Assembly (NCBI GenBank): GCA_001570385.1
Contig: BBYL01000036.1
Coordinates: 1 to 64,000 of the forward strand
Direction of reading: 5' to 3'
DNA from: Microtetraspora glauca
Lineage (GTDB): Bacteria; Actinomycetota; Actinomycetes; Streptosporangiales; Streptosporangiaceae
DNA length: 64,000 nucleotides
Below the pieces are notes generated by a model. The model was not told the origin of the DNA. It did no database searches and saw only the letters and a list, made by a program, of their open reading frames with translations. Below are positions 1-10,791 of the stretch, piece after piece. Made by a program: the position numbers and the translations under genes. Position 1 is the stretch's first letter, and the number at the start of each line of letters is the position of its first letter.

Positions 1-54
1 GTGTTAAGCACGCCGCCAGCGTTCGTCCTGAGCCAGGATCAAACTCTCCAAACA
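1..54 (-). rRNA. rrs: 16S ribosomal RNA, 5' end only
   Basis: The reverse complement of positions 28-47 is the universal 27F primer site (AGAGTTTGATCCTGGCTCAG). By E. coli numbering this puts the mature 5' end near position 54. The rest of the gene lies off the left edge. The gene is read leftwards, in the same direction as valS. Confidence 0.97.
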
Positions 55-200
55 ATGTCTTCGAGTTCTCCTGGCCAACATTCAACATGAATGTCAACCA
101 AAGGAATCCATCCCCCCACACCCGAAAGCGCAGGATAGGACGGGGTTGTGCATCATGCACTGGCTTTTAGCACACTGTTGAGTTCTCAAGAAACGGACGC
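55..200 (-). promoter_or_regulatory. rRNA operon leader with conserved actinobacterial antitermination/processing element
   Basis: On the minus strand this transcribed leader contains, at about 171-193, the sequence TTTCTTGAGAACTCAACAGT, an element found just upstream of 16S genes across actinobacteria and linked to the boxB-boxA antitermination region. Nearer the gene, 78-84 and 88-94 form a 7-bp stem with a 3-base loop (ACATTCA/TGAATGT), probably part of the processing stalk. The element is recognised from memory of such leaders; its exact role is inferred. Confidence 0.7.
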
Positions 201-282
201 GACCACCATCACCTCAGACTCGAAACCGAGCCATCCGCTCCGGAGCGTTTACGCTTCGTTTTGTTTTGTTCTTACTTTCGCT

Positions 283-311
283 ATTCTTTCAGGCCGCCCG
301 ATCCGTGTCAA
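283..311 (-). promoter_or_regulatory. Candidate rRNA operon promoter
   Basis: Read on the minus strand there is a perfect -35 box TTGACA (306-311), a 17-base spacer and a -10 like AAGAAT (283-288). It sits about 230 bases upstream of the 16S 5' end inside an unusually AT-rich patch. Other promoters between here and valS are likely, as actinobacterial rRNA operons often have several, but I could not place them. Positions 312-648 hold no gene; the only notable structure is a 14-base perfect palindrome at 611-624, a weak candidate for the valS terminator. Confidence 0.55.
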
Positions 312-648
312 ACCGTCCCATTTCGGAACACTTGACCCGAACCCTGCAACCCGAGAGGAATCGCAGCCGCCCCGTCTCCGGGGCAACCCCTCCAACGTAC
401 TGGCCTTCCGCAATCCTGTCGAATTACGCCAGGACAATCGGAATTCCGATCAGAGAGAGGAGATACAGGAACCGTAGCACTCATTTCCCCGAGGGGAGTG
501 AGACGCGCCGGTGAGCCCTGCGAGAGAGAACTTTACCAGCCCGCGGGACCGGCCGCGCACATCTGAGGCAACTTGGGAGTCTTTCCCACTCCAGCGTCAC
601 TCAAACCTGCGCGGGCCGGCCCGCTGCGGAACCTAGCTGTCGCGGAGC

Positions 649-3228
649 CTAGCTGGGGAGGGCGGCCAGCTGGGCCTGGAGGCGCGCGATGTCCTCCTCG
701 GCCTGGGCGGCCCGGCTGCGCACCTTCGCCACCACGTCCTCCGGCGCCTTGGCCATGAACTGCTCATTGCCGAGCTTCCCGGTCACCTGGGCGTGCTCCT
801 TGCGCGCTGCGGCGAGGTCCTTCTCCAGGCGCTTGCGCTCGGCGACGACATCGATGGCCCCGGCGGTGTCGATCTCGACGTCGACGGGTCCCACGGCGAT
901 GCGCGCGGTAGCGGTGAAGGTCTCGCCCGGCGCGTCCAGGCGCAGCAGCGCCCGGATGGCCCCTTCATGCGGGGCGAGCGCCGTACCGGCAAGGTCCAGT
1001 CGGGCGGCCACTCTCTGACCGGGCTTGAGCCCCTGGTCCGAGCGGAATCTCCGCACTTCGGTGACCAGCTCCTGGAGAGCGGCGATTTCTTGCTCGGCTC
1101 CCGGATCGGCCAGGTCGGGCACCGCGACCGGCCAGTCGGCGACGACCAGCGACTCCCCTCCCGCCAGCGCACGCCACAGTTCCTCTGTCACGAACGGAAC
1201 CAGCGGATGCAGCAGCCGAAGCAGAGCGTCGAAGACGTGGCCGAGAACACGCTTGGTGTTCTCGGCGACCTCCCCGCCCTGGGATATCTGGATCTTCGCG
1301 AGCTCGACGTACCAGTCGCACACCTCGTCCCATGCGAAGTGGTACAGGACATCGGAGATCTTGGCGAACTCGAAATCCTCGAAGGCGGCGTCCACGGACG
1401 CGATCACGGCTTGCAGCCGGGACAGCACCCAGCGGTCCGCGGCGGTGAGGTCGGACGGCAGGCCGTCCACGACCGCGCCGTTCATGAGCGCGAACCTGGT
1501 CGCGTTCCAGATCTTGTTGCAGAAGTTGCGCGACCCGCCCGCCCAGTCCTCGCTGATGGCGACATCGGATCCCGGGTTGGCACCGCGCAGCAGGGTGAAC
1601 CTGGTGGCGTCGGCGCCGTATCGGGAGATCCAGTCGAGCGGATCGACCACGTTTCCGAACGACTTGGACATCTTCTTGCCGAACTGGTCGCGCACCATGC
1701 CGTGCAGCGCCACCGTACGGAACGGCGGCTGCCCGTCCATCGCGTACAGACCGAACATCATCATCCTGGCGACCCAGAAGAAGAGGATGTCGTATCCGGT
1801 GACCAGGACGGACGTCGGATAGAACCGCTTCAGCTCCGGTGTGGCCTCCGGCCATCCCAGCGTGGAGAACGGCCAGAGGCCGGAGGAGAACCAGGTGTCG
1901 AGCACGTCAGGGTCCTGGACGTAACCGGCGGGAGGCTCGTCGTCCGGCCCCACACACACGACCTCGCCCTCGGGGCCGTACCAGACGGGGATGCGGTGCC
2001 CCCACCACAGCTGGCGTGAGATGCACCAGTCGTGCATGTCGTCGACCCAGTCGAAGTAGCGCTTGGCCAGCTCCGGCGGGTGGATCCGGGTCCGGCCGTC
2101 CCGCACGGCGTCTCCGGCGGCCTTGGCCAGCGGCGAGACGTTGACGAACCACTGCAGCGACAGCCGCGGTTCCACCACGGTCTTGCAGCGTGAGCAGTGG
2201 CCGACGGAATGCAGGTAGGGCCGCTTCTCCGCGACGATCCTGCCCTGCTGGCGCAGCGCGGCGACCACCGCCGGCCGGGCCTCGAACCGGTCCAGTCCCT
2301 GGAAGGGACCGTGGGTGGTGATCACACCGCGCTCGTCCATGATTGAGATCGAGGGCAGCGAGTGGCGGCGGCCGATCTCGAAGTCGTTGGGGTCATGGGC
2401 CGGAGTCACCTTGACCGCGCCCGTCCCGAAGAACGGGTCGACGTGCTCGTCCGCCACGATCGGGATCTGGCGTCCCGTGAGAGGAAGCTCCACCAGCCGC
2501 CCGACGAGGTGGGCGTAACGTTCGTCCGACGGGTTGACCGCCACCGCGGTGTCGCCCAGCATCGTCTCGGCCCGGGTCGTGGCGACCACGATCTCCGTTT
2601 CGTCCGAGCCGTACCGGATCGAGACGAGCTCTCCCTCGTCGTCGCTGTGCTCGACCTCGATGTCGGAGAGAGCGGTGAGGCACCGCGGGCACCAGTTGAT
2701 GATGCGTTCGGCGCGGTAGATGAGCCCGTCGTCGAAGAGCTTCTTGAAGATGGTCTGGACGGCCCGGGAGAGGCCCTCATCCATGGTGAAGCGCTCGCGT
2801 GACCAGTCCACGCCGTCGCCGAGCTTCGTCATCTGGCCGAGGATGCGCCCGCCGGACTCTTCCTTCCACCGCCACACCCGGTCGACGAACGCCTCGCGAC
2901 CCAGGTCGTGGCGGGACAGGCCCTCCTTGGCGATCTCGCGCTCCACGACGTTCTGCGTGGCGATGCCGGCGTGGTCCATTCCGGGGACCCACAAGGTCTC
3001 CAGGCCGCGCATCCGGGCCCGCCGGGTCAGCGCGTCCTGGATCGAGTGGTCGAGGGCGTGCCCCACGTGCAGCGAGCCGGTCACGTTCGGCGGCGGAAGC
3101 ACGATGCTGTACGGCTCACGCCCGCTGCCCGGGTCCGCGGTGAAGAAGCCTTCCGATACCCAGCGTTCGTAGCTACGGGTCTCGACGTCGGCGGGTGCGT
3201 ACTGGGTTGGCAGTTCAGGCGTTGTCAC
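649..3228 (-). CDS. valS: Valine--tRNA ligase (class Ia)
   Basis: Charges tRNA-Val with valine in the cytoplasm and edits mischarged threonine. The HIGH-type motif appears as HVGH at about residues 54-57, KMSKS at about 519-523, and the connective editing domain lies between them. A C-terminal coiled coil (about the last 65 residues) is typical of ValRS. I placed the start at GTG 3228 because the family begins just before [13 protein letters not shown]; a GTG at 3270 would add 14 residues and neither has a clear ribosome-binding site. Length about 859 residues is normal. It lies upstream of the rRNA operon on the same strand. Confidence 0.96.
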   Translation of the reverse strand: MTTPELPTQYAPADVETRSYERWVSEGFFTADPGSGREPYSIVLPPPNVTGSLHVGHALDHSIQDALTRRARMRGLETLWVPGMDHAGIATQNVVEREIAKEGLSRHDLGREAFVDRVWRWKEESGGRILGQMTKLGDGVDWSRERFTMDEGLSRAVQTIFKKLFDDGLIYRAERIINWCPRCLTALSDIEVEHSDDEGELVSIRYGSDETEIVVATTRAETMLGDTAVAVNPSDERYAHLVGRLVELPLTGRQIPIVADEHVDPFFGTGAVKVTPAHDPNDFEIGRRHSLPSISIMDERGVITTHGPFQGLDRFEARPAVVAALRQQGRIVAEKRPYLHSVGHCSRCKTVVEPRLSLQWFVNVSPLAKAAGDAVRDGRTRIHPPELAKRYFDWVDDMHDWCISRQLWWGHRIPVWYGPEGEVVCVGPDDEPPAGYVQDPDVLDTWFSSGLWPFSTLGWPEATPELKRFYPTSVLVTGYDILFFWVARMMMFGLYAMDGQPPFRTVALHGMVRDQFGKKMSKSFGNVVDPLDWISRYGADATRFTLLRGANPGSDVAISEDWAGGSRNFCNKIWNATRFALMNGAVVDGLPSDLTAADRWVLSRLQAVIASVDAAFEDFEFAKISDVLYHFAWDEVCDWYVELAKIQISQGGEVAENTKRVLGHVFDALLRLLHPLVPFVTEELWRALAGGESLVVADWPVAVPDLADPGAEQEIAALQELVTEVRRFRSDQGLKPGQRVAARLDLAGTALAPHEGAIRALLRLDAPGETFTATARIAVGPVDVEIDTAGAIDVVAERKRLEKDLAAARKEHAQVTGKLGNEQFMAKAPEDVVAKVRSRAAQAEEDIARLQAQLAALPS

Positions 3229-3309
3229 GGTGACCAATTCTATGGCCGTCCGTATCCGTGCCCACGCCACTACGTGCAGTCCGAGGCCGTTCAGCCTCCG
3301 GAGGCCGGA

Positions 3310-4593
<1,284 letters not shown>

Positions 4594-4738
4594 CCCAGAT
4601 ACTCCTTTGCGTGGGACCGCCCTGCTGACGCGGTCAGTTCCGTCCGCCACCCGCTCTGACTCGGTGCGAAAACGTCATCCCGCTCAGGTATCGACGTTAC
4701 CGTCTCCTGGACCCTCAGTGAGCCCCCTGGCGGTGAGT

Positions 4739-4777
4739 CGCACCGGAACGTGCCCAAATGGGCACCGTTCCGGTGCG
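4739..4777 (-). terminator. Strong hairpin after clpP2
   Basis: Positions 4739-4750 pair perfectly with 4766-4777 (12 bp), and 4751-4756 pair with 4759-4764 inside, leaving a 2-base loop and a single bulged base. There is no T-run on either side. The hairpin begins 10 bases after the clpP2 stop and 145 bases before clpX. It is best read as a U-less actinobacterial terminator or an RNA processing and stability element. Confidence 0.6.
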
Positions 4778-4787
4778 TTCGACTTCC

Positions 4788-5450
4788 TCAGGAAGCGATC
4801 GCCGCGGCGCGCTTCTTCCGCGTCGGGATGATGTCGTCGACCAGCCCGTACGCCTTCGCCTCTTCGGCGCTGAGAATCTTGTCGCGCTCGATGTCCCTGC
4901 GGACGTCGTCCGGCGCCTTGCCCGAGTGCCTCGCGAGAATGTCCTCGAGCAGCTCACGCATGCGCAGGATCTCGCGGGCCTGGATCTCGATGTCACTGCC
5001 CTGGCCGCCGCCCTCGGTGGACGGCTGGTGGATCAGGACACGGGCGTTCGGCAGCGCGAATCGCTTGCCGGGCGTGCCACCGGCGAGCAGCACCGCCGCG
5101 GCGGACGCCGCCTGCCCGAGGCACACCGTCTGGATCTCCGGACGGACGAACTGCATCGTGTCGTAGATCGCCGTCATCGCGGTGAACGACCCGCCCGGCG
5201 AGTTGATGTAGATGCTGATGTCCCTGTCGGGATCGAGCGACTCCAGGGTGAGCAACTGCGCCATGACGTCGTTCGCCGAGGCGTCGTCGATCTGCACGCC
5301 GAGGAAGATGATGCGGTCCTCGAACAGCTTGTTGTACGGGTTCATCTCCTTCACGCCGTACGTCGTACGCTCGACGAACGAAGGGATGATGTAACGGCCG
5401 TTGATGTCTCCCGGCCGGATCAGCTCATTCACTTCGGTAGCTCCACTCAT
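4788..5450 (-). CDS. clpP2: ATP-dependent Clp protease proteolytic subunit (second copy, ClpP2)
   Basis: Serine peptidase subunit of the mixed ClpP1P2 tetradecamer. The catalytic triad is intact: Ser116 in GQAASAAA, His141 in LIHQPS and Asp190 in ERDKILS. The [13 protein letters not shown] form of the nucleophile loop resembles mycobacterial ClpP2. Its ATG overlaps the clpP1 stop by 4 bases (ATGA, 5447-5450), so the two are translationally coupled, fitting 1:1 assembly. The basic C-terminal tail (RKKRAAA) is typical. Confidence 0.96.
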   Translation of the reverse strand: MSGATEVNELIRPGDINGRYIIPSFVERTTYGVKEMNPYNKLFEDRIIFLGVQIDDASANDVMAQLLTLESLDPDRDISIYINSPGGSFTAMTAIYDTMQFVRPEIQTVCLGQAASAAAVLLAGGTPGKRFALPNARVLIHQPSTEGGGQGSDIEIQAREILRMRELLEDILARHSGKAPDDVRRDIERDKILSAEEAKAYGLVDDIIPTRKKRAAAIAS

Positions 5451-6091
5451 GAGACGGCGCCCTCAGAGGGCACCTGCCGTGCGCTACGCACGACGTGGTC
5501 GATGAAGCCGTAGTCCTTGGCCTCCTCGGCCGTGAACCAGCGGTCACGGTCGGAGTCGCGCTCGATCTGGTCGAGCGGCTGGCCGGTGTGGAACGCGATC
5601 CGCTCGGCCAGGGTCTTCTTCACGTAGAGCATCTGCTCGGCCTGAATCGCGATGTCGGCCGCGGTGCCGCCGATGCCGCCGGACGGCTGGTGCATCATGA
5701 TGCGGGCGTTGGGCAGCGCGTACCGCTTGCCCGGCGCCCCGGCGCAGAGCAGGAACTGGCCCATGGAAGCGGCCAGACCCATCGCGACCGTGCACACGTT
5801 GTTCGGCACGTATTCCATCATGTCGTAAATCGCCATGCCGGCCGTCACCGAGCCGCCAGGGGAGTTGATGTACAGCCAGATGTCCCGGTCCGAGTCGTCC
5901 GCGGCAAGGAGCAGCAGCTCGGCGCACAGCCGGTTGGCGACCTCGTCGTTGACCTGGGTGCCGAGCACCACGATGCGCTCACGGAGCAGCCGCTGGTAGA
6001 GCTGGTCCTCGAGGCGGAACGAACCGTTCTCACGGCCGCGCGACTCAGGGCCGAAGCTCGTGGGCTGAAAGAAGGTCGGCGGGCTGGTCAC
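5447..6091 (-). CDS. clpP1: ATP-dependent Clp protease proteolytic subunit (first copy, ClpP1)
   Basis: Partner subunit of ClpP2. The triad is Ser109 (LAASMG), His134 (MMHQPS) and Asp183 (DRDRWFT). The GTG at 6091 is preferred because GGAAGG lies 7 bases upstream and the protein then starts [11 protein letters not shown], normal for actinobacteria; upstream ATG codons would add up to 35 basic, low-quality residues. Length 214. Order tig-clpP1-clpP2-clpX follows the conserved actinobacterial locus. Confidence 0.95.
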   Translation of the reverse strand: MTSPPTFFQPTSFGPESRGRENGSFRLEDQLYQRLLRERIVVLGTQVNDEVANRLCAELLLLAADDSDRDIWLYINSPGGSVTAGMAIYDMMEYVPNNVCTVAMGLAASMGQFLLCAGAPGKRYALPNARIMMHQPSGGIGGTAADIAIQAEQMLYVKKTLAERIAFHTGQPLDQIERDSDRDRWFTAEEAKDYGFIDHVVRSARQVPSEGAVS

Positions 6092-6235
6092 AGCGTCACC
6101 TTCCGATGCGTCGAAGTCGATTGGCTTTGCTTGTGACCTTAACGCGCGGCGTCGACAGCTCATGCCCCCTCGCGCTGCTGTTCGCTGACGGCGCATGGGC
6201 GGGAGGGCCGACGGAGCCGTACTGCGGGGACGCCA

Positions 6236-6267
6236 GACCCCCGCCGCGCCGGAGCGTGACGGGGGTC
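6236..6267 (-). terminator. Candidate tig terminator
   Basis: GACCCCCG at 6236-6243 pairs with CGGGGGTC at 6260-6267, with a 16-base GC-rich loop, starting about 25 bases after the tig stop. There is no T-run. It is a moderate candidate for ending tig transcription before clpP1. Confidence 0.4.
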
Positions 6268-6291
6268 GGGTCGAGCTTTGCGGGCAGGTGC

Positions 6292-7659
6292 CTACTCGGC
6301 GGACTCCTCGTCCTCCGGGCCACCCTCCTGCTCGGGGTTGAGCTCGGCGTAGATGGCCTTGATGTCCACCTCGTTGCCGGCCTCGTCGGTCACCTTGGCG
6401 GCGTCGCCGACGACCGTCTTGGCCTTCTCGCGGACGATCTCCATCATGGCCAGCGTGAGCTGGTCGTTGTCGGCGAGGTGCTGGGCCAGGGTGTTCGGGG
6501 CGACACCGAGCTGCATGGCGCGGCGCACCACGAAGTTGGTGAGCTCCTGCTCGCTGACACCGATGTCCTCGGCCTTGACGATCTTGTCGAGGACGAAGCC
6601 CGCCTTCAGCGCCTTGGCGGAGTTGGCCTCGAACTCGGCGAAGCGCTCGTCCTCGGTCGTCTGGTAGAGACGGAAGTACGCCTCGCGGCTCAGGCCGCTC
6701 TCGGCGATCTGGTGCTCGAGGTTGTGCTTGCGCGAGTCGATCTCGGCCTTGAGCGCGCTCTCCGGCAGCGGGATGTCGATCTGGTCCAGCAGGGCGTCGA
6801 GAGCCTTCTCACGGCTCTGCATGACCTGCTCGATCAGCTTGTTGCGGCGGGCCTGCTCGCGGATGCTGTCCTTCAGCTCGTCCAGCGTGTCGAACTCGCT
6901 GGCCAGCTGGGCGAACTCGTCGTCCAGCTCGGGCAGCACCTTCTCCTTGACCGACTTCACGTTGATGATCACGTCGGCCTCGTCGCCGGCGTTCTCGCCG
7001 CCGACCAGGGTGGTGCGGAAGGTCTTCTCCTCGCCTGCGGACAGCCCCTCAAGGGCGTCGTCGAGGCCCTGGAGCACCGAACCGGCGCCGACCTCGTACG
7101 ACACGTCCGACGCCTGCTGCTCGTCGAGGTTCTTGCCGTCGATCTCGGCACGCAGGTCCATGACGACGTAGTCGCCGCGCGCGGCGGCACGCTCCACGCC
7201 GGTCAGCGTGGCGAAACGCTGGCGCAGGGCGTCGAGCTGGGTCTGGATGTCCTCGTCGGACACCTCGGCGACGTCGACGACGACCTCGGTCCCGTCGTAC
7301 GCCGGGACGTCGAAGGCCGGACGGATGTCCACCTCGGCGGTGAACTCGACCTGCGAGCCGTCCTCGATCTTCGTGACCTCGATCTCCGGCTGGCTGACCG
7401 GGAACACGTCGGTCTCGTCCACGGCCTGGCCGTACAGCTTGGGCAGGGCGTCGTTCAGCGTCTCCTCGAGAACCACCGCGCGGCCGAAGCGCTGCTCGAT
7501 GATCCGGGCGGGCACCTTGCCGGGGCGGAAGCCGGGGACACGCACCTGCTGGGCGACCTTCTTGTAGGCGGCTTGCAGGCTCGGCTCGAGCTCCTCGAAC
7601 GGCACCTCGACGGTGAGCTTCACCCGGGTCGGGCTGAGCTCCTCGACAGCGGTCTTCAC
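6292..7659 (-). CDS. tig: Trigger factor, ribosome-associated chaperone and peptidyl-prolyl isomerase
   Basis: Binds at the ribosomal exit tunnel and shields nascent chains. The N-terminal ribosome-binding signature GFRPGKVP is at about residues 44-51. An FKBP-type PPIase domain follows (about 160-245, YVVMDLRAEIDGK to GEEKTF), then the long helical C-terminal chaperone arms. The acidic C-terminus (EQEGGPEDEESAE) is typical of actinobacteria. Start GTG 7659 has AAGGAG 8 bases upstream; longer starts read into non-homologous sequence. Length 455. The 7660-7857 interval holds its promoter region and nothing else I can name. Confidence 0.96.
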   Translation of the reverse strand: MKTAVEELSPTRVKLTVEVPFEELEPSLQAAYKKVAQQVRVPGFRPGKVPARIIEQRFGRAVVLEETLNDALPKLYGQAVDETDVFPVSQPEIEVTKIEDGSQVEFTAEVDIRPAFDVPAYDGTEVVVDVAEVSDEDIQTQLDALRQRFATLTGVERAAARGDYVVMDLRAEIDGKNLDEQQASDVSYEVGAGSVLQGLDDALEGLSAGEEKTFRTTLVGGENAGDEADVIINVKSVKEKVLPELDDEFAQLASEFDTLDELKDSIREQARRNKLIEQVMQSREKALDALLDQIDIPLPESALKAEIDSRKHNLEHQIAESGLSREAYFRLYQTTEDERFAEFEANSAKALKAGFVLDKIVKAEDIGVSEQELTNFVVRRAMQLGVAPNTLAQHLADNDQLTLAMMEIVREKAKTVVGDAAKVTDEAGNEVDIKAIYAELNPEQEGGPEDEESAE

Positions 7660-7857
7660 GGGGTGGTCTCCTTGATCAAGCATTTGGTGATCGCGGGCGC
7701 GCCAAGCACGGCTACCGCGGCACGTTACGCGCGCCGCGCCCACGTGAGCGGCACGAAGCACCGCCGCCTTGGCACGACCCTCTGGGCAGGCTCCACTGTG
7801 GCGGGTGTCCAGCGCCAAGGTGCAGTCTAGAGCAGAGACACACCTAGGAGCGACTGA

Positions 7858-8724
7858 TCACAGGTCGAGCATGATCTGTCGCAGCATGCCGGTGGTCTCG
7901 TCGGGAGTCGTACTGACGGCGCAGAGTCGCTCCATGACCTCGCCGTATCGATCGACTTCATCCCGTTTGTCCAGGTAGAGCGCGCTGGCGAGTTGCTCGA
8001 CATAGACGATGTCGGGCAGGTCCGCGTCATAGAACCGCAGGATGCTGAACGCGCCGCCCTCCGCGGCGTGTCCCCCGAAGCTGAACGGCATTATCTGGAT
8101 CGTGATGTTGGTCTGGTTCATCAGGTCGATCAGGTGCTGGAGTTGGCCCCTCATGACCTCGATGCCGCCGATCGGACGGCGCAGGGCCGCCTCGTCGATC
8201 ACCGCCCAGAACATCGGACCCCTGTCGCCGTCCAGGACGCGCTGACGCCCCAGCCGGAGATCCACCCGACGGGCGATCTCCTCGGGAGCGGCTCCGACCG
8301 CGCCCGCGGTGATCACGGCTCGCGCGTATTCCTTGGTCTGGAGCAGGCCGGGCACGAACTGCACCTCATAGGTGCGGATCCGCGTCGCCGCCTCCTCCAG
8401 CCCGACGTACGCCTGGAACCAGGTCGGCAGCACGTCGTTGAAGCGGTGCCACCAGCCGGGCTCGTTGGCCCGCTCCAGCAGGTCCATGACCGCGGCCCGC
8501 GCCTCGGGCTCCTCCACGCCGTAGAAGCTGAGCAGGTCGGCGACGTCGCGCTCCTTGAACCCGACCCGGCCGAGCTCCATCCGGCTGATCTTGGATTCGG
8601 AGCCGCGGATGAGGTCGCCCGCCTCGTCACGCGTGATGCCCTTGTTCTCCCGCAGTTTGCGAAGCTGGGAACCGAGGAGGATTCGAAGCGCCGTAGGCCC
8701 GGAGCCCGGCTGGGTCTGTGTCAC
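7858..8724 (-). CDS. XRE-family regulator with DUF5753 domain
   Basis: An N-terminal helix-turn-helix (about residues 15-70, LRKLRENKGITRDEAGDLI) is followed by the DUF5753 effector-like domain (about 95-280) found in the very large actinobacterial WhiJ-like/Scr1 family. Members control development or antibiotic production and are often paired with a small DUF397 protein and a HATPase. Here a HATPase is divergent and no DUF397 protein is seen. GTG start with GGGAGG just upstream. The specific regulon is unknown. The 8725-8989 interval carries clustered TGCAC half-sites. Confidence 0.88.
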   Translation of the reverse strand: MTQTQPGSGPTALRILLGSQLRKLRENKGITRDEAGDLIRGSESKISRMELGRVGFKERDVADLLSFYGVEEPEARAAVMDLLERANEPGWWHRFNDVLPTWFQAYVGLEEAATRIRTYEVQFVPGLLQTKEYARAVITAGAVGAAPEEIARRVDLRLGRQRVLDGDRGPMFWAVIDEAALRRPIGGIEVMRGQLQHLIDLMNQTNITIQIMPFSFGGHAAEGGAFSILRFYDADLPDIVYVEQLASALYLDKRDEVDRYGEVMERLCAVSTTPDETTGMLRQIMLDL

Positions 8725-8861
8725 GGCGCCTCCCTCTCACTCGAAGCGTGACATGCGCCGAGGGCAAGATCTGGACGACACCTCAGCCCACACAGTGTCA
8801 CCACTTCCAGCCACGATGACAAGGTCTGACCCGTGTGTCGCCCCGGAAAGCGTCGTGTGCT

Positions 8862-8954
8862 GCTGCACGAGGCAGTTGCACGTGCATTTGGGTCTTGCAG
8901 GGGCCGGTCAGGTGTCCCATCATGGCGTAGTGCATATTGGGCTAATGGTGCACT
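8862..8954. promoter_or_regulatory. Cluster of TGCAC/GTGCA half-sites in a divergent promoter region
   Basis: Five copies of TGCAC or its complement GTGCA lie in about 90 bases between the XRE gene and the HATPase gene. Two of them form a perfect 10-bp palindrome TGCACGTGCA (8877-8886). Two others form an inverted repeat AGTGCA (8929-8934) / TGCACT (8949-8954) with a 14-base gap. The density is what is seen; binding by the neighbouring XRE protein is inferred. Confidence 0.5.
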
Positions 8955-8989
8955 GACGTCAAAAGCGGCAAGCGGGAGGTACGGGCAGG

Positions 8990-9466
8990 ATGTTGGAGAA
9001 GCCCATGCCCTCCGCCCAGTTACCCCGCCGGAGCGTCGGAGAGCTGCTGCGGTCCGCGGGCGAGGCCGACACCGCCATCTGCCCCCTCGGCCCGCAGGCC
9101 GACTCGGTGAAGACCGCCAGAGACGTCACCCGCTCGACTCTCGACGAGTGGGGCCTCTCGGAACTGTGCGACGACGCCGCTCTCGTCGTGTCCGAGCTGG
9201 TGACCAACGCCGTGCGCTACGCCCTGTATCCGGGCAAGGGCGCCGACGAGCGGCCGATCACCTTGACGCTGGTCCGCCTTTCGGCGGACATCCTCCTGGC
9301 GGTGGCCGATCCCAGCGATGAGGTTCCCACCCCCAAGGAACCCGACTTCATCTCCGAGCACGGCCGGGGCCTCTACATCGTGGAGACGTACAGCCAGGCG
9401 TGGGGCTGGGACGCGCTGGACAACGGCGGCAAGGCCGTCTGGGCCCTCTTCCGCACAGCCCACTGA
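8990..9466 (+). CDS. HATPase-domain protein (anti-sigma/RsbW-like kinase family)
   Basis: A single GHKL ATPase domain of the RsbW-like type fills the protein (158 residues). The N-box is in ELVTNAVRYA (about 70-79), the G1 box in VADPSDE, and a G2-like segment in HGRGLYIVE. Such proteins either phosphorylate anti-anti-sigma factors or act as partners of DUF5753 regulators in Streptomyces-like bacteria. Two starts are possible: ATG 8990, with GGGAGG somewhat far upstream, and ATG 9005, with TTGGAG well placed. The target is not visible nearby. Confidence 0.85.
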   Translation: MLEKPMPSAQLPRRSVGELLRSAGEADTAICPLGPQADSVKTARDVTRSTLDEWGLSELCDDAALVVSELVTNAVRYALYPGKGADERPITLTLVRLSADILLAVADPSDEVPTPKEPDFISEHGRGLYIVETYSQAWGWDALDNGGKAVWALFRTAH

Positions 9467-9642
9467 TCCGGAACCGCCGCGCGGGACGTGCGGCGCGACG
9501 GCGCGGTCAGCGACGAAGTCCGCGAACCGGCGATCGCCGTCCACATGCCTTCGCCCCTCCTGAGTCCGGTCACATCCCGGACGGACTCGGGGCCGGATGG
9601 TGAAATCCCATGGAATCTCATCAGAGCGGACAGGCCGGGACA

Positions 9643-9685
9643 TAAAGAGAGGCCCAGGCTCCCGCGAGCGGGATGACCTGGGCCT
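9643..9685 (-). terminator. Terminator of the tRNA-Gly transcript
   Basis: 9650-9658 (AGGCCCAGG) pairs perfectly with 9677-9685 (CCTGGGCCT), enclosing a second small GC stem. On the minus strand the stem is followed by TCTCTTTATG. It lies 11 bases past the tRNA 3' end and could also stop the plus-strand HATPase transcript. Confidence 0.7.
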
Positions 9686-9695
9686 TCATCATGAG

Positions 9696-9766
9696 AGCGG
9701 ACGACGGGAATCGAACCCGCGTAGCCAGTTTGGAAGACTGGGGCTCTACCATTGAGCTACGTCCGC
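9696..9766 (-). tRNA. tRNA-Gly, anticodon TCC
   Basis: The cloverleaf folds with acceptor stem GCGGACG/CGTCCGC, a T arm ending GGTTCGATTCC and anticodon loop CTTCCAA (anticodon TCC). Length 71 with discriminator T; CCA is not encoded, as usual in actinobacteria. Confidence 0.95.
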
Positions 9767-9855
9767 GCGCGCCGGTCTCCATCTGGTCTAGACTTCATCC
9801 GGTCGTCAGGGCGTAAGCGTACCGGAGTTCCGGAGCGCTCGCGCAACCGACGCCG

Positions 9856-9929
9856 CGGGGCGTGGCGCAGCTTGGTAGCGCGCTTGCTTTGGGAGCAAGA
9901 AGTCGCAGGTTCAAATCCTGTCGCCCCGA
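9856..9929 (+). tRNA. tRNA-Pro, anticodon TGG
   Basis: Acceptor stem CGGGGCG/CGCCCCG, D arm GCGCAGCTTGGTAGCGC, anticodon stem CTTGC/GCAAG with loop TTTGGGA (anticodon TGG), and T arm with GGTTCAAATCC. Length 74 with discriminator A; no encoded CCA. It faces away from tRNA-Gly, with 89 bases between them. Confidence 0.95.
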
Positions 9930-10039
9930 CTCTCTGACCAGCCAGAAGGTCGATCTCCGAAATCGGGCCTTCGAGCTCCCTCTACCCTTCCCCTCCTAAC
10001 GTTCGCGAGCAGCGATCGACGCCACCGAGGAAGCCTCGG

Positions 10040-10729
10040 TTACCAGGGAAGCTGACCCTCCTCCGAGCTGAACGTGCCGGTCGGGCCGTCTCCGGTGAGG
10101 GTCGCCATCCGCACCGCCACCGCCGCGCCTTCGGCCGCCATACGGGTGCCGGTGTGGCCGGTCAGGTCGGTGGCGCAGTGGCCGGGGTCGACGGCGTTGA
10201 CCAGGATGCCGGACTCGCTCAGCTCGTTCGCGTAGAGGACCGTCAACGCGTTGAGCGCGCTTTTCGCCGAGTTGTAGGCCAGCATCCGCCACTCGGCGTT
10301 GAGGCCCTCCCTCGCTGAGGTGAGGGCGACCGAGGCAAGGCGGGTCGTCATGTTGACGATCCTGCCCTCGCCGGACGCCCGAAGCAGCGGGATCATCGCA
10401 TGGGTGACCGTGACGACGCCGAACACGCTCACCTCGTAAGTGATCCGCATGTGCTCGCCCGTCGCGTCCGCCGGGGACACGCCGAAGTCGCCGCACACCG
10501 CGGCGTTGTTGACCAGCACGTCCAGCCGCCCGAACTCCTCACCGATCGTCTTGGCCGCGTTCGCGGCCACCGCCGCGTCGGTGACGTCGAGCAAAACGGG
10601 ACGGGTGCCTTCGGGGGCATGGCTCTCGTCGCGTACCCCGGCGAACACGGTCATCCCCTGCTCTGCCAGCTGCCGGGCGATCTCCCTGCCGATACCGCGT
10701 CCCGCCCCGGTTACCAGTGCGATCTTCAC
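10040..10729 (-). CDS. Short-chain dehydrogenase/reductase (SDR)
   Basis: Classical NAD(P)-dependent SDR of 229 residues. The cofactor motif TGAGRGIG is at about 8-15, NNAA at about 77-80, and the catalytic YxxxK (YNSAK) at about 145-149; the C-terminus follows the 'VDPGHCATDLTG' pattern. The substrate cannot be read from sequence. GTG 10729 is preferred because AAGGAGG lies 7 bases upstream. It is divergent from a luciferase-like oxidoreductase across a tandem repeat. Confidence 0.9.
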   Translation of the reverse strand: MKIALVTGAGRGIGREIARQLAEQGMTVFAGVRDESHAPEGTRPVLLDVTDAAVAANAAKTIGEEFGRLDVLVNNAAVCGDFGVSPADATGEHMRITYEVSVFGVVTVTHAMIPLLRASGEGRIVNMTTRLASVALTSAREGLNAEWRMLAYNSAKSALNALTVLYANELSESGILVNAVDPGHCATDLTGHTGTRMAAEGAAVAVRMATLTGDGPTGTFSSEEGQLPW

Positions 10730-10791
10730 AGTCCATCCTCCTTGTAGCGAAGGCGCACAGTCTGGGAGCAGCCGCTTGGAAACGACCAAAG

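Noticed and set aside
148-477. 109-codon plus-strand frame in the rRNA leader
   Set aside because: Lies over the rRNA promoter and leader in antisense; low-GC codons unlike the genome's genes.
793-2019. 408-codon plus-strand frame
   Set aside because: Antisense shadow of valS; composition is His/Arg/Gly/Asp-rich without any fold signature.
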